Counted from the first letter of the stretch, positions 1 through 5,185 are shown. The stretch is DNA of 8,969 nt from Candidatus Falkowiibacteriota bacterium (GCA_016208065.1 JACQYU010000029.1:1-8969); one strand, 5' to 3'. Translations and numbers: made by a program. Notes: generated from the letters alone by a model not told the origin.

Positions 1-103
1 TAATTCGCTTACTTTTTCCTTCTGCCGGTCCAAATCAAAGCAACCTCCAAGTATCCAGGAGGCGTTCTCTTAAAATTTCCAGATTTTTCAGGAGATTTTC
101 CAT
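1..103 (-). CDS. prfB: Peptide chain release factor 2, N-terminal part (runs off the left edge), with programmed +1 frameshift
   Basis: RF2 releases finished polypeptides at UGA and UAA codons. From the ATG at 103-101 the zero frame reads 22 codons (MENLLKNLEILRERL...) and meets TGA at 37-35. Skipping one T puts the ribosome in a frame reading LDLDRQKEKVSEL to the window edge, which matches the RF2 start (RERLLDTWRLLDLDRQKE, compare the family pattern LR..LD...K...L). The shift signal is classic: a GGAGG Shine-Dalgarno-like element, three bases, then CTT TGA. No strong ribosome binding site precedes the ATG. The gene lies 42 bases downstream of the alkyltransferase gene on the same strand. 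Only about 34 residues are visible, so the GGQ catalytic motif is outside the window. Family identity rests on the combination of N-terminal sequence and the intact shift site. Confidence 0.9.
35..48 (-). promoter_or_regulatory. prfB: prfB programmed +1 frameshift site
   Basis: On the minus strand, GGAGG (48-44) is followed by TTG (43-41), the slip codon CTT (40-38) and the stop TGA (37-35). This is the known RF2 autoregulatory arrangement: an internal anti-SD contact at three-base spacing pushes the ribosome forward when RF2 is scarce and UGA is decoded slowly. The base after TGA is T, where C is commonest in the textbook site. Confidence 0.9.
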
Positions 104-145
104 AACTTAATACTAACCTTTTATATTATAAAAATCAAACTTTTT

Positions 146-457
146 CTATTTAAACTTATAAATTTTCTTTTTAAAATCTTTTACCCCGCCTTTTTCCGTT
201 TTTACGCCCTCTTGCCTTAATAGCTCAATTTTTTTCTTAATTCCTCCGGCGTAGCCGCCAATTCTACCGTCGCTTCTAACGACACGGTGGCAGGGCGCGC
301 AGGGCGCGGCAGGGTTTCGCCCGCAGGCGTTGCCTACGGCACGAGCGGCTTTAGGCTGGCCGAGATATTTGGCCAGCTCTTTATAGGTTGTTATCCGGCC
401 GCGTGGAATCAATCTTAGCGTTGCCCAAACATTTTTATTAAATTCAGCCGGCTGCAT
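146..457 (-). CDS. Methylated-DNA--protein-cysteine methyltransferase, single catalytic domain (Ogt/MGMT family)
   Basis: This 103-residue protein consists almost only of the MGMT C-terminal DNA-binding and catalytic domain. Visible features are the helix-turn-helix region TTYKELAKYLG (residues 23-33, Tyr25), the ARAVG segment holding the arginine finger (Arg39), and the acceptor motif PCHRV with Cys56. Because Cys56 is present, it resembles a suicide methyltransferase removing alkyl groups from guanine O6, and not the alkyltransferase-like proteins in which that Cys is Trp. The usual N-terminal domain of Ada/Ogt (about 60-80 residues) is absent, which is common for short bacterial members. 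A lysine-rich tail follows residue 85. The ATG at 457 lies 5 bases after the stop of the upstream membrane-protein gene, with no visible Shine-Dalgarno, so translational coupling is likely. Confidence 0.9.
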   Translation of the reverse strand: MQPAEFNKNVWATLRLIPRGRITTYKELAKYLGQPKAARAVGNACGRNPAAPCAPCHRVVRSDGRIGGYAGGIKKKIELLRQEGVKTEKGGVKDFKKKIYKFK

Positions 458-462
458 ATTAT

Positions 463-813
463 TTAACGGGGATTATTTAATAACTCCTGTATCTGGGGCG
501 ACAAATTATTTAAATTCATATCGCCGGTTCCGCCTTTTAAAAGGCTTTCAATTGGGTTGGAAACTCCGGCTTGAATGCCTAATAAATCTTTATATTGGTC
601 ATACAGCCCGCCTAATAAAGGTGGCAGATAAATTATGCCTAAAATAATCGGGGCAATGATTAAAAACAAATAAAAAAGGCTAACTAGGCGCTGAAAAAAC
701 AAATAGCCCTTTATTTTTTTAGTCATTATATAAATTTCTTCGGTAAGCTCTAAATTCTGTTCCAACAGTTTTTTTATTTCTGCCGGCTCGTTTATTTGAT
801 TTTGTTCATTCAT
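463..813 (-). CDS. Small single-pass membrane protein of unknown function
   Basis: I do not recognise this 116-residue protein. A charged N-terminal part (residues 1-36, rich in Glu, Lys and Leu, able to form a short helix or coiled coil) is followed by one strongly hydrophobic segment at about 43-66 (LVSLFYLFLIIAPIILGIIY) and a polar tail that ends in a Gly/Asn-rich stretch. With no signal-peptidase site and a helix starting 36 residues in, it is probably an anchored inner-membrane protein. The ATG at 813 abuts an inverted repeat and has no clear Shine-Dalgarno. It is probably transcribed with the alkyltransferase gene 5 bases downstream, and perhaps with prfB. Nothing in the sequence links it functionally to its neighbours. 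Confidence 0.7.
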   Translation of the reverse strand: MNEQNQINEPAEIKKLLEQNLELTEEIYIMTKKIKGYLFFQRLVSLFYLFLIIAPIILGIIYLPPLLGGLYDQYKDLLGIQAGVSNPIESLLKGGTGDMNLNNLSPQIQELLNNPR

Positions 814-814
814 A

Positions 815-937
815 TCCCAACGAATCTACAAATCAACTACGAATCTACGAATGCTCATAGATGACCGTTAGATTATATTACTTAATTAAATTATTTTTTA
901 TTTGTATTATTCATAGCGGATTCGTTGATTCGTGGGA
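815..937. repeat. Imperfect inverted repeat built of ACGAATC-type units around an AT-rich centre
   Basis: The left part (815-866) carries repeated units: ACGAATCTAC occurs at 820-829 and 839-848, and ACGAAT again at 848-853. The right part (about 910-937) is a shorter inverted version; its reverse complement begins TCCCACGAATCAACGAATC. Between the arms lies an AT-rich stretch with a TATAAT hexamer on the minus strand (872-877) but no convincing -35. It fills the gap between nrdG and the membrane-protein gene. It may fold in the transcript or be a small dispersed element. It lacks a T-run, so I do not call it a terminator. Confidence 0.5.
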
Positions 938-938
938 G

Positions 939-1673
939 TTATCTAACTTCGCAAGTTTTCACATACTCGCGCCCCGCTTCCGCCATCTCCTGCATCTGCC
1001 TTGAGTTGTATGGCACCCGCTTTTCCAAACCGCATTCAACCAAATCAATATCACTTTTAAACTTTTGCAAATACCACTTAGCCGCGCCTTTAATTATTTT
1101 TCCCATTTCACTTATATCGTCTTTATTTAAAAGGCCCGGCGCAACCGTGGTTCTAAATTCATAGGGAAGGCCGCTTTGCATTATTATCTTAACACTTTTT
1201 TTTATATTGTTAAAATCCGCTTTTGTACCGGTTATTTCTTCATATTTATCCGCTGGCGCTTTTAGGTCCATGGCAAAATAATCAACTAATTTTTCTTTTA
1301 TCAGCCGGACTAGCGTTTCCGGATAACTGCCATTAGTGTCCAATTTTACCAAAAAGCCCAATTTTTTTATTTTTTTAATAAATTCCAATAAATCTTTTTG
1401 CAAACATGGTTCGCCGCCGGTAATAACCACGGCGTCAAGTTTGCCGGCGCGCGAACGCAAAAAAACAAAAAGATCATCCTCTTTAATCTTAGGATGAACT
1501 CTTTGTTGCTCAGTTGCCTGAGCATATTTTGACTTGCCGACCTTGATGGGCCAGACAAGCATGGGGTTGTAGCAAAATTGGCAGCGGTAATTACAGCCTT
1601 GAGTAAACACAATAGCGCTGATTTTTTCCGGATAATCCAATAAGCTGAATTTTTGCAGGCCGCCAATTAACAT
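939..1673 (-). CDS. nrdG: Anaerobic ribonucleoside-triphosphate reductase activating enzyme (radical SAM)
   Basis: NrdG uses a [4Fe-4S] cluster and S-adenosylmethionine to make a 5'-deoxyadenosyl radical that abstracts hydrogen from the glycine of the class III reductase. The 244-residue protein starts MLIGGLQKFSLLDYPEKI, the typical start of this family. The cluster motif is C27-x3-C31-x2-C34 (GCNYRCQFC), followed by TGGEP (85-89) for SAM binding and VKLDTNG (109-115). Between the cysteine motif and the next conserved block there seem to be about 20 extra residues (roughly 42-62). No Shine-Dalgarno is visible before the ATG. It sits 89 bases downstream of the separate glycyl-radical-domain gene, which supplies its likely substrate, and belongs to the nrdR-nrdD cluster. 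Confidence 0.93.
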   Translation of the reverse strand: MLIGGLQKFSLLDYPEKISAIVFTQGCNYRCQFCYNPMLVWPIKVGKSKYAQATEQQRVHPKIKEDDLFVFLRSRAGKLDAVVITGGEPCLQKDLLEFIKKIKKLGFLVKLDTNGSYPETLVRLIKEKLVDYFAMDLKAPADKYEEITGTKADFNNIKKSVKIIMQSGLPYEFRTTVAPGLLNKDDISEMGKIIKGAAKWYLQKFKSDIDLVECGLEKRVPYNSRQMQEMAEAGREYVKTCEVR

Positions 1674-1762
1674 AAGGGGTTGGAATTATTGAGGTTTTCA
1701 GGATTGTTGAAAAATGGCTATCCCAAAAATTCCAAAATATCCAAAGCCTCCCAATAATCTTA

Positions 1763-1903
1763 TTACTCTTTATTAACTTTAAATGTTTTACGGTTATAAT
1801 ACTCCGCTTGTTTGCCGTCATTCCATTGCTGGACCGGCCTTAAATACCCGGTTACCCTTGAATAAACCTCGCAGGCCGTTCTTTTAACTTCAATTGGACT
1901 CAT
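1763..1903 (-). CDS. Stand-alone glycyl-radical domain of class III ribonucleotide reductase (46 residues)
   Basis: Read from the ATG at 1903 to the TAA at 1763, this small gene encodes the segment normally found at the very C-terminus of NrdD: CEVYSRVTGYLRPVQQWN (residues 11-28), then GKQAEYYNRKTF. Gly19 in the RVTGY motif is the expected radical glycine (equivalent to the glycine in the RxCGY motif of E. coli NrdD). It has one of the best ribosome binding sites in the window, AAAGGAG seven bases before the ATG. It lies 54 bases after the nrdD stop in the same reading frame, separated by three in-frame stops (TAA, TAG, TAA), so read-through is unlikely. I infer that it assembles with the NrdD body as a spare-part radical subunit, comparable in principle to GrcA/YfiD for pyruvate formate-lyase. 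How widespread this split is cannot be judged from here. Confidence 0.88.
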   Translation of the reverse strand: MSPIEVKRTACEVYSRVTGYLRPVQQWNDGKQAEYYNRKTFKVNKE

Positions 1904-1957
1904 ATGGTTTCTCCTTTATCCAGTTCATTAAAACTAGATTTTTATTTTTATTATTAT

Positions 1958-3268
1958 TTAAATTAAAATATTTTCAACTTCTTTTTCAACCTGCTCTTTC
2001 GGCAGATAGCCGATTTCCTCGTCGCACTTAGGGCAGAAAAAGTGTTCGCCCGCCAAATAGCCATGCTTAGGGCAGACTGAAAAAGTCGGCGTAATCGTAA
2101 AATATGGCATGTGATATTTATTGACTATTTTTTTAACTAAACCCCTAACCGATTCGGCGCTAGGCATAGCCTCTCCTATAAAACCATGCAGAACCGTTCC
2201 GCCCGTATATTTAGTCTGGATGTCGTCTTGCAAATCCATAGCTTCAAACAGATCGCTGGTATAATTTACCGGCAGCTGGCTGGAATTAGTATAATAAGGC
2301 GAGGCTTTGCCGGCCTGAAAGGCTGCTTCGTTAGCCACAACAATATCTTTATATTTATCTTTGTCAATTCGCGACAAGCGCCTGGTTACGCCTTCGGCCG
2401 GCGTGGCCTCTAAATTATATAAATGATTGGTTTTGCCCTGATAATCCAAAGCTTTATTCCTCATGTAATCCATAACTTGAAGCGCGAATTCCTTGCCTTC
2501 GGGCGTGGCAATGCTTTTTTTGATCGGAGCATAATTTAATAAAGCTTCGTTCATGCCGATAATGCCTATAGTGGAAAAGTGATTGTTCCAATAACCACCA
2601 AATCGTTCTTTTATATTATTTAAATAATATTTGGCGTATGGATAAAGGCCTTTATCGGTTAAATCTTCAAGCACGGTGCGTTTGATTTCTAGGCTCTCGG
2701 AAGCAATCTGCATTAAATTATCCAATCGTTCAAAAAATTCTTCTTTGGTTTTTGATAAGTAGCCGATTCGAGGCAAGTTAACGGTTACTACGCCGATTGA
2801 ACCGGTTAGCGGATTAGCCGCGAATAAGCCGCCGCCGCGCTTTCTTAATTCCCTGTTGTCCAGGCGCAATCGGCAGCACATACTGCGCGCGTCATCAGGA
2901 TTCATATCGCTGTTAACAAAGTTGGAAAAATAAGGAATGCCGTATTTAGCCGTCATTTCAAAAATTTTAGTAGCTACCGGCGACTCCCATTTAAAATCAT
3001 TAGTGATATTGTAAGTCGGGATCGGAAAAGTAAAGACGCGGCCCTTAGCGTCGCCCTCCATCATTAATTCGGCAAAAGCCAAATTTATCATATCCATTTC
3101 CGGCTGAAATTCTTTATACTTGCCCGGCATTATTTTGCCGCCGATCGTAACATTTTCTTCGTCCGTAGTCGTTGCTGGGGTTAAATCCATGGTAATATTG
3201 GTAAAAGTAGTTTGAAAACGTCGGAACGTTAATATTAAATAAAAATTCCTGGAGCGCCTGTTTAACAT
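1958..3268 (-). CDS. nrdD: Anaerobic ribonucleoside-triphosphate reductase, C-terminal body (second reading frame of an interrupted nrdD)
   Basis: This frame carries the catalytic barrel of NrdD. Homology begins near FQTTFTNITMDLTP (from about residue 18 of the open frame); the first 17 residues are out-of-frame noise, so the ATG at 3268 is probably not a real start. Landmarks are MEGDAKGRVFTFPIPTYNI, the SMCCRLRLD motif with the candidate thiyl-radical cysteine (C131/C132), NPLTGSIGV, NLPRIGYL, YTNSSQLPV, and a zinc site near the end (C399, H402, C412, C415 in CPKHGY...FCPKC). The protein stops at ENILI, just after the zinc site, without the glycyl-radical segment that follows in ordinary NrdD; that segment is the separate gene at 1763-1903. 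The substrate is ribonucleoside triphosphate, reduced to deoxyribonucleotide under anoxic conditions. Confidence 0.9.
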   Translation of the reverse strand: MLNRRSRNFYLILTFRRFQTTFTNITMDLTPATTTDEENVTIGGKIMPGKYKEFQPEMDMINLAFAELMMEGDAKGRVFTFPIPTYNITNDFKWESPVATKIFEMTAKYGIPYFSNFVNSDMNPDDARSMCCRLRLDNRELRKRGGGLFAANPLTGSIGVVTVNLPRIGYLSKTKEEFFERLDNLMQIASESLEIKRTVLEDLTDKGLYPYAKYYLNNIKERFGGYWNNHFSTIGIIGMNEALLNYAPIKKSIATPEGKEFALQVMDYMRNKALDYQGKTNHLYNLEATPAEGVTRRLSRIDKDKYKDIVVANEAAFQAGKASPYYTNSSQLPVNYTSDLFEAMDLQDDIQTKYTGGTVLHGFIGEAMPSAESVRGLVKKIVNKYHMPYFTITPTFSVCPKHGYLAGEHFFCPKCDEEIGYLPKEQVEKEVENILI

Positions 3269-4037
3269 CTTTATAGGTTAAATTGTCATACCTTATAAAC
3301 GGCGACAAATAAGTATCAAAGTTGGAAAAAGCTTCGGCGCCGGCCACCTCGCCCTGCAGAGTATAGAAAAAATTAATTATTTGGCCTAAAGCCGTTCTTA
3401 AATGCTTGGCCGGTTTAGCTTCAACTTTTCCGGCCACGCCGCCAAAACCACGGATTAAAAGCTCGCGCAAATCCCAGCCGGCGCAATAAGGCGCCAGAAG
3501 CTGCAAATCATGCAAATGCAAATCCCCGTTTTTATGAGCTTCCCTGATATTTTGGGTATAAACCTGGTTCAACCAATAGCTTGAAGAAATCGCCGAAGCT
3601 AAATGGTTATTTAAGCCTTGCAGGCTGTAGCTCATGTTGGAATTTTCTTTAACCCGCCAATCGCTTTGTTTTAAGTAGCCTTCCATTAATTCGTCCGAAT
3701 TAATCATGGATTTCATCTCGCGCAAACGCGCTCGCTGATCGCGGTATAAAATATAGGCTTTAGCGGTTTTAATCTGGCGGTTTTTAATTAAAATTTCTTC
3801 AACCATGTCTTGCACTTCTTCAACCGCCGGAATGCTTCTGGAGTGAAATTTTTCATTTAACTGCGCGACTACCTGATCGGCGAATTTTTGCGCTAAAAAC
3901 TGGTCCGGTTTATTTACGGCTTCGGTCGCCTTATAAATCGCGCTAACTAACTTAGCCTTATCAAAGGGCGCGACTTCGCCGGAACGTTTTAAAATTTGAG
4001 TAATAATATTTTCTTGCATGGGATTAAAATCCGTCAT
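3114..4037 (-). CDS. nrdD: Anaerobic ribonucleoside-triphosphate reductase, N-terminal part with ATP-cone (first reading frame of an interrupted nrdD)
   Basis: Residues about 12-105 form an ATP-cone, the allosteric nucleotide sensor: VAPFDKAKLVSAIYKA early, and IKTAKAYILYRDQRARLRE at its end. The NrdD body follows with HLHDL (174-178), APYCAGWDLRELL with C185 (a conserved position near the active site), and GEVAGAEAFSNFDTYLSPFIRYD. Homology runs to NINVPTF (about residue 274); beyond that the frame is an out-of-frame shadow to the stop at 3114. The true continuation is in the other frame (1958-3268), reached by skipping one base near 3215. The ATG at 4037 overlaps a palindrome and has AAGG directly against it, too close for a normal ribosome binding site; a second ATG at 4019 is possible. 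The gene follows nrdR by 53 bases. Confidence 0.9.
   Translation of the reverse strand: MTDFNPMQENIITQILKRSGEVAPFDKAKLVSAIYKATEAVNKPDQFLAQKFADQVVAQLNEKFHSRSIPAVEEVQDMVEEILIKNRQIKTAKAYILYRDQRARLREMKSMINSDELMEGYLKQSDWRVKENSNMSYSLQGLNNHLASAISSSYWLNQVYTQNIREAHKNGDLHLHDLQLLAPYCAGWDLRELLIRGFGGVAGKVEAKPAKHLRTALGQIINFFYTLQGEVAGAEAFSNFDTYLSPFIRYDNLTYKDVKQALQEFLFNINVPTFSNYFYQYYHGFNPSNDYGRRKCYDRRQNNAGQV
3212..3221 (-). other. nrdD: Frame-change point inside nrdD
   Basis: On the minus strand the codons ACG (3221-3219) TTT (3218-3216) are followed by one unpaired T and then CAA (3214-3212). Skipping that T joins NINVPTF to QTTFTNITMDLTP and restores NrdD. From memory the family has about four residues (Arg-x-Gly-x) between NVPT and the Q of QxPFTN, where this join leaves only Phe. 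The lesion therefore looks like a net loss of about 8 bases, not one extra base. TTT-T could allow slippage, but no stimulatory SD-like element or stop codon lies at the site. Confidence 0.75.
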
Positions 4038-4068
4038 CCTTGGGCGAGCGTCAGCGAGACCCGAGGAT
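4036..4068. repeat. REP-like palindrome overlapping the nrdD start codon
   Basis: The arms ATCCTTGGG (4036-4044) and CCCGAGGAT (4060-4068) are complementary except at one position. The 15-base loop is GC-rich, unlike the surrounding AT-rich sequence. It lies between nrdR and nrdD, and its left arm includes two bases of the nrdD ATG, so in the transcript the AAGG and AUG would lie in or beside the stem. The GC content and sharp edges suggest a dispersed palindromic element that landed here; it has no T-run and is not an obvious terminator. Confidence 0.55.
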
Positions 4069-4090
4069 CCAGAAATAATTTTTTATTTTT

Positions 4091-4564
4091 TTATTTTCCT
4101 GCTTTCTTGTTTTTTGTCTTCAACAGCTTATTCAATTCCCGCCTAAATTCATGGGCATCCTTAAACGACTCGTAAACGCTGGCAAAGCGTATATAGGCGA
4201 CCTGATCAAAACGCTTCAGGGTTTTCATAACGATTTGCCCGATTTCACCGGCCGTTATTTCATTCTTTCTTAAAATTTGCAAGTCGCGCTCAATGGAATT
4301 AATCATTTTCTTAAAATTGTCGTCGGTTATGGGCCGTTTTTCTAAGGCTCGTTTTAATCCCTTAACGATTTTCTCGCGCGAATAAGATTCTTTGCGTCCG
4401 TCCCGTTTAACTACCGCCAAATCCAAAATTTCCACCTCTTCGTAAGTTGAAAACCTAAAACCGCACTTAAGGCATTCGCGCCGCCGCCTGATTGAAAGGC
4501 CGTCAGACGCCACGCGCGAGTCAATTACCTTAGAATCTTCGTAATAACAGATCGGACATCTCAT
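4091..4564 (-). CDS. nrdR: Transcriptional repressor NrdR (zinc ribbon plus ATP-cone)
   Basis: NrdR binds paired 16-bp boxes at ribonucleotide reductase promoters and represses them according to the ATP/dATP state. The 157-residue protein starts MRCPIC and has the zinc ribbon C3, C6, C31, C34 (CPIC and CLKCGF), the DSR and RRRREC segments typical of the family, and an ATP-cone at about 49-139 (VVKRDGRKESYSREKIVKGL onward). The ATG at 4564 is chosen because the family begins with MxCPxC and because AAAGGAG lies 8 bases upstream. The frame stays open upstream to a GTG at 4654 (30 extra residues) with an AAGGA six bases before it, so a longer form cannot be excluded. It is the first gene of the nrdR-nrdD-nrdG cluster. 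Confidence 0.95.
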   Translation of the reverse strand: MRCPICYYEDSKVIDSRVASDGLSIRRRRECLKCGFRFSTYEEVEILDLAVVKRDGRKESYSREKIVKGLKRALEKRPITDDNFKKMINSIERDLQILRKNEITAGEIGQIVMKTLKRFDQVAYIRFASVYESFKDAHEFRRELNKLLKTKNKKAGK

Positions 4565-4610
4565 ATTTTCATCTCCTTTGAAGTTTAGACTGAATATTTT
4601 GGAGTCAAAT

Positions 4611-4651
4611 AAAAAAGCACTTGTTTTAGCGGTAATACGTATAAAGTGCTT
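4611..4651 (-). terminator. Terminator-like hairpin in the nrdR leader (possible attenuator)
   Basis: On the minus strand AAGCACTT (4651-4644) and AAGTGCTT (4622-4615) form a perfect 8-bp stem with a 21-base loop, followed directly by a run of T (TTTTATTT). It sits between the cluster promoter and the nrdR ribosome binding site. The stem has only three G-C pairs and a long loop, so it would be weak. If it works it would attenuate transcription. The alternative GTG start at 4654 is at the foot of the stem. Confidence 0.4.
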
Positions 4652-4671
4652 CACCTAAAATCCTTGACCTT

Positions 4672-4687
4672 TATCCATATCTTGTAG
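4672..4687 (-). promoter_or_regulatory. Second, weaker NrdR-box candidate
   Basis: The 16-mer centred at 4679.5 matches 8 of 10 positions of the core (CCATATCTTG against CwATATATwG) but the outer positions match poorly. It lies 33 bp centre-to-centre from the stronger box at 4705-4720, about three helical turns, which is close to the paired spacing known for NrdR. It would fall just downstream of the predicted transcription start. Confidence 0.4.
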
Positions 4688-4698
4688 TCTTTGATTTA

Positions 4699-4726
4699 AT
4701 TATACCACTAGATATAGTATGGTCAA
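4699..4726 (-). promoter_or_regulatory. Promoter of the nrdR-nrdD-nrdG cluster with an NrdR box filling the spacer
   Basis: On the minus strand the -35 is TTGACC (4726-4721), the spacer is 16 bases, and the -10 is a consensus TATAAT (4704-4699), predicting a start near 4692 and a leader of about 130 bases before nrdR. The spacer, read on the plus strand as CCACTAGATATAGTAT (4705-4720), matches about 13 of 16 positions of the NrdR box as I remember it (acaCwAtATaTwGtgt). A bound repressor would occupy exactly the RNA polymerase site, so autoregulation of the cluster is the natural reading. Confidence 0.75.
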
Positions 4727-4812
4727 GTTTTACTACTTTGGCTAATTTTAGATTAGTTTTTTCAAAAAATTAAGCCATTTTATATTTTAAAAATAAACCT
4801 TATGTTTTGGCC

Positions 4813-4830
4813 TGTGGATATGTGGATATG
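4813..4830. repeat. Tandem repeat of TGTGGATA
   Basis: Two head-to-tail copies of TGTGGATA are followed by TG. Each 9-mer TGTGGATAT differs by one base from a reverse-oriented DnaA box (TGTGGATAA). The remaining sequence between the terminator at 4846 and the promoter near 4726 is AT-rich and shows no open frame or other element I can support. Confidence 0.35.
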
Positions 4831-4845
4831 TCGCTAAAATTTTAT

Positions 4846-4876
4846 AAAAAAAACTTCGCTTGGTTATAAAGCGAAG
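4846..4876 (-). terminator. Intrinsic terminator after the GIY-YIG gene
   Basis: On the minus strand CTTCGCTT (4876-4869), a 7-base loop and AAGCGAAG (4861-4854) make a perfect 8-bp stem followed by eight T. It lies 20 bases past the stop of the GIY-YIG gene and closes the five-gene run to its right. It also insulates that run from the nrdR promoter. Confidence 0.9.
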
Positions 4877-4896
4877 CCTGATTGTTGAATATGCTA

Positions 4897-5148
4897 TTAA
4901 CTAATTTTATCCTTTATTAACTTAATTTTTCCTAATCTGCTCATATTCTTAATCCGCCATTCCGCTTTAGCGACTAAAGACTTGTTTTTCTTTCGGCTAG
5001 TGTAAACCAATCTTACCGGCCGCCGTCCCCTAGTATATTTCGCGCCTAAAATAGAACCGTTATGCTCCTTAACCCGCCTTTTAATATCCGCAGTTATACC
5101 GGTATAAAAAGTTTTATCAGCGCATTTTAAAATATAAACCTGCCACAT
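4897..5148 (-). CDS. GIY-YIG domain protein (UPF0213/YhbQ-like small nuclease family)
   Basis: This 83-residue protein is a single GIY-YIG domain of the kind related to E. coli YhbQ and to the UvrC N-terminal nuclease. Visible motifs are VYIL (4-7) and YTGIT (15-19), the two halves of the name-giving motif with Tyr5, Tyr15 and Gly17; then RRVKEHN (24-30), [13 protein letters not shown] (38-49), and AEWRIK (62-67) with Glu63, the likely metal ligand. The catalytic layout looks complete, so a DNA-cleaving or DNA-repair role is possible, but the biological role of these small stand-alone members is unclear. An AAAGGTGG sequence lies about 9 bases before the ATG. It is the last gene of its run, 37 bases after ywbE and just before the terminator. 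Confidence 0.9.
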   Translation of the reverse strand: MWQVYILKCADKTFYTGITADIKRRVKEHNGSILGAKYTRGRRPVRLVYTSRKKNKSLVAKAEWRIKNMSRLGKIKLIKDKIS

Positions 5149-5185
5149 ATGATTATACCACCTTTATCAAAGGGGGTTAGGGGAT

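Noticed and set aside
815..937. CRISPR array or tRNA-like element in the repeat-rich gap after nrdG
   Set aside because: The units are short, uneven and without regular spacers; no cloverleaf can be drawn.
925..1164. Plus-strand open frame of 79 codons
   Set aside because: It is the antisense shadow of the well-supported nrdG coding region and has no recognisable motif or ribosome binding site.
1367..1666. Minus-strand open frame inside nrdG in another frame
   Set aside because: Fully contained in nrdG, where the radical SAM motifs fix the correct frame.
1591..1821. Minus-strand open frame spanning the nrdG start and the small glycyl-radical gene
   Set aside because: It reads both real genes out of frame and its product has no family features.
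2186..2413. Plus-strand open frame of 75 codons
   Set aside because: Antisense to conserved NrdD motifs; no independent support.
4564..4654. N-terminal extension of NrdR from the GTG at 4654 as the annotated start
   Set aside because: NrdR proteins begin with the zinc ribbon MxCPxC, and a better ribosome binding site lies at the internal ATG; kept only as a finding.
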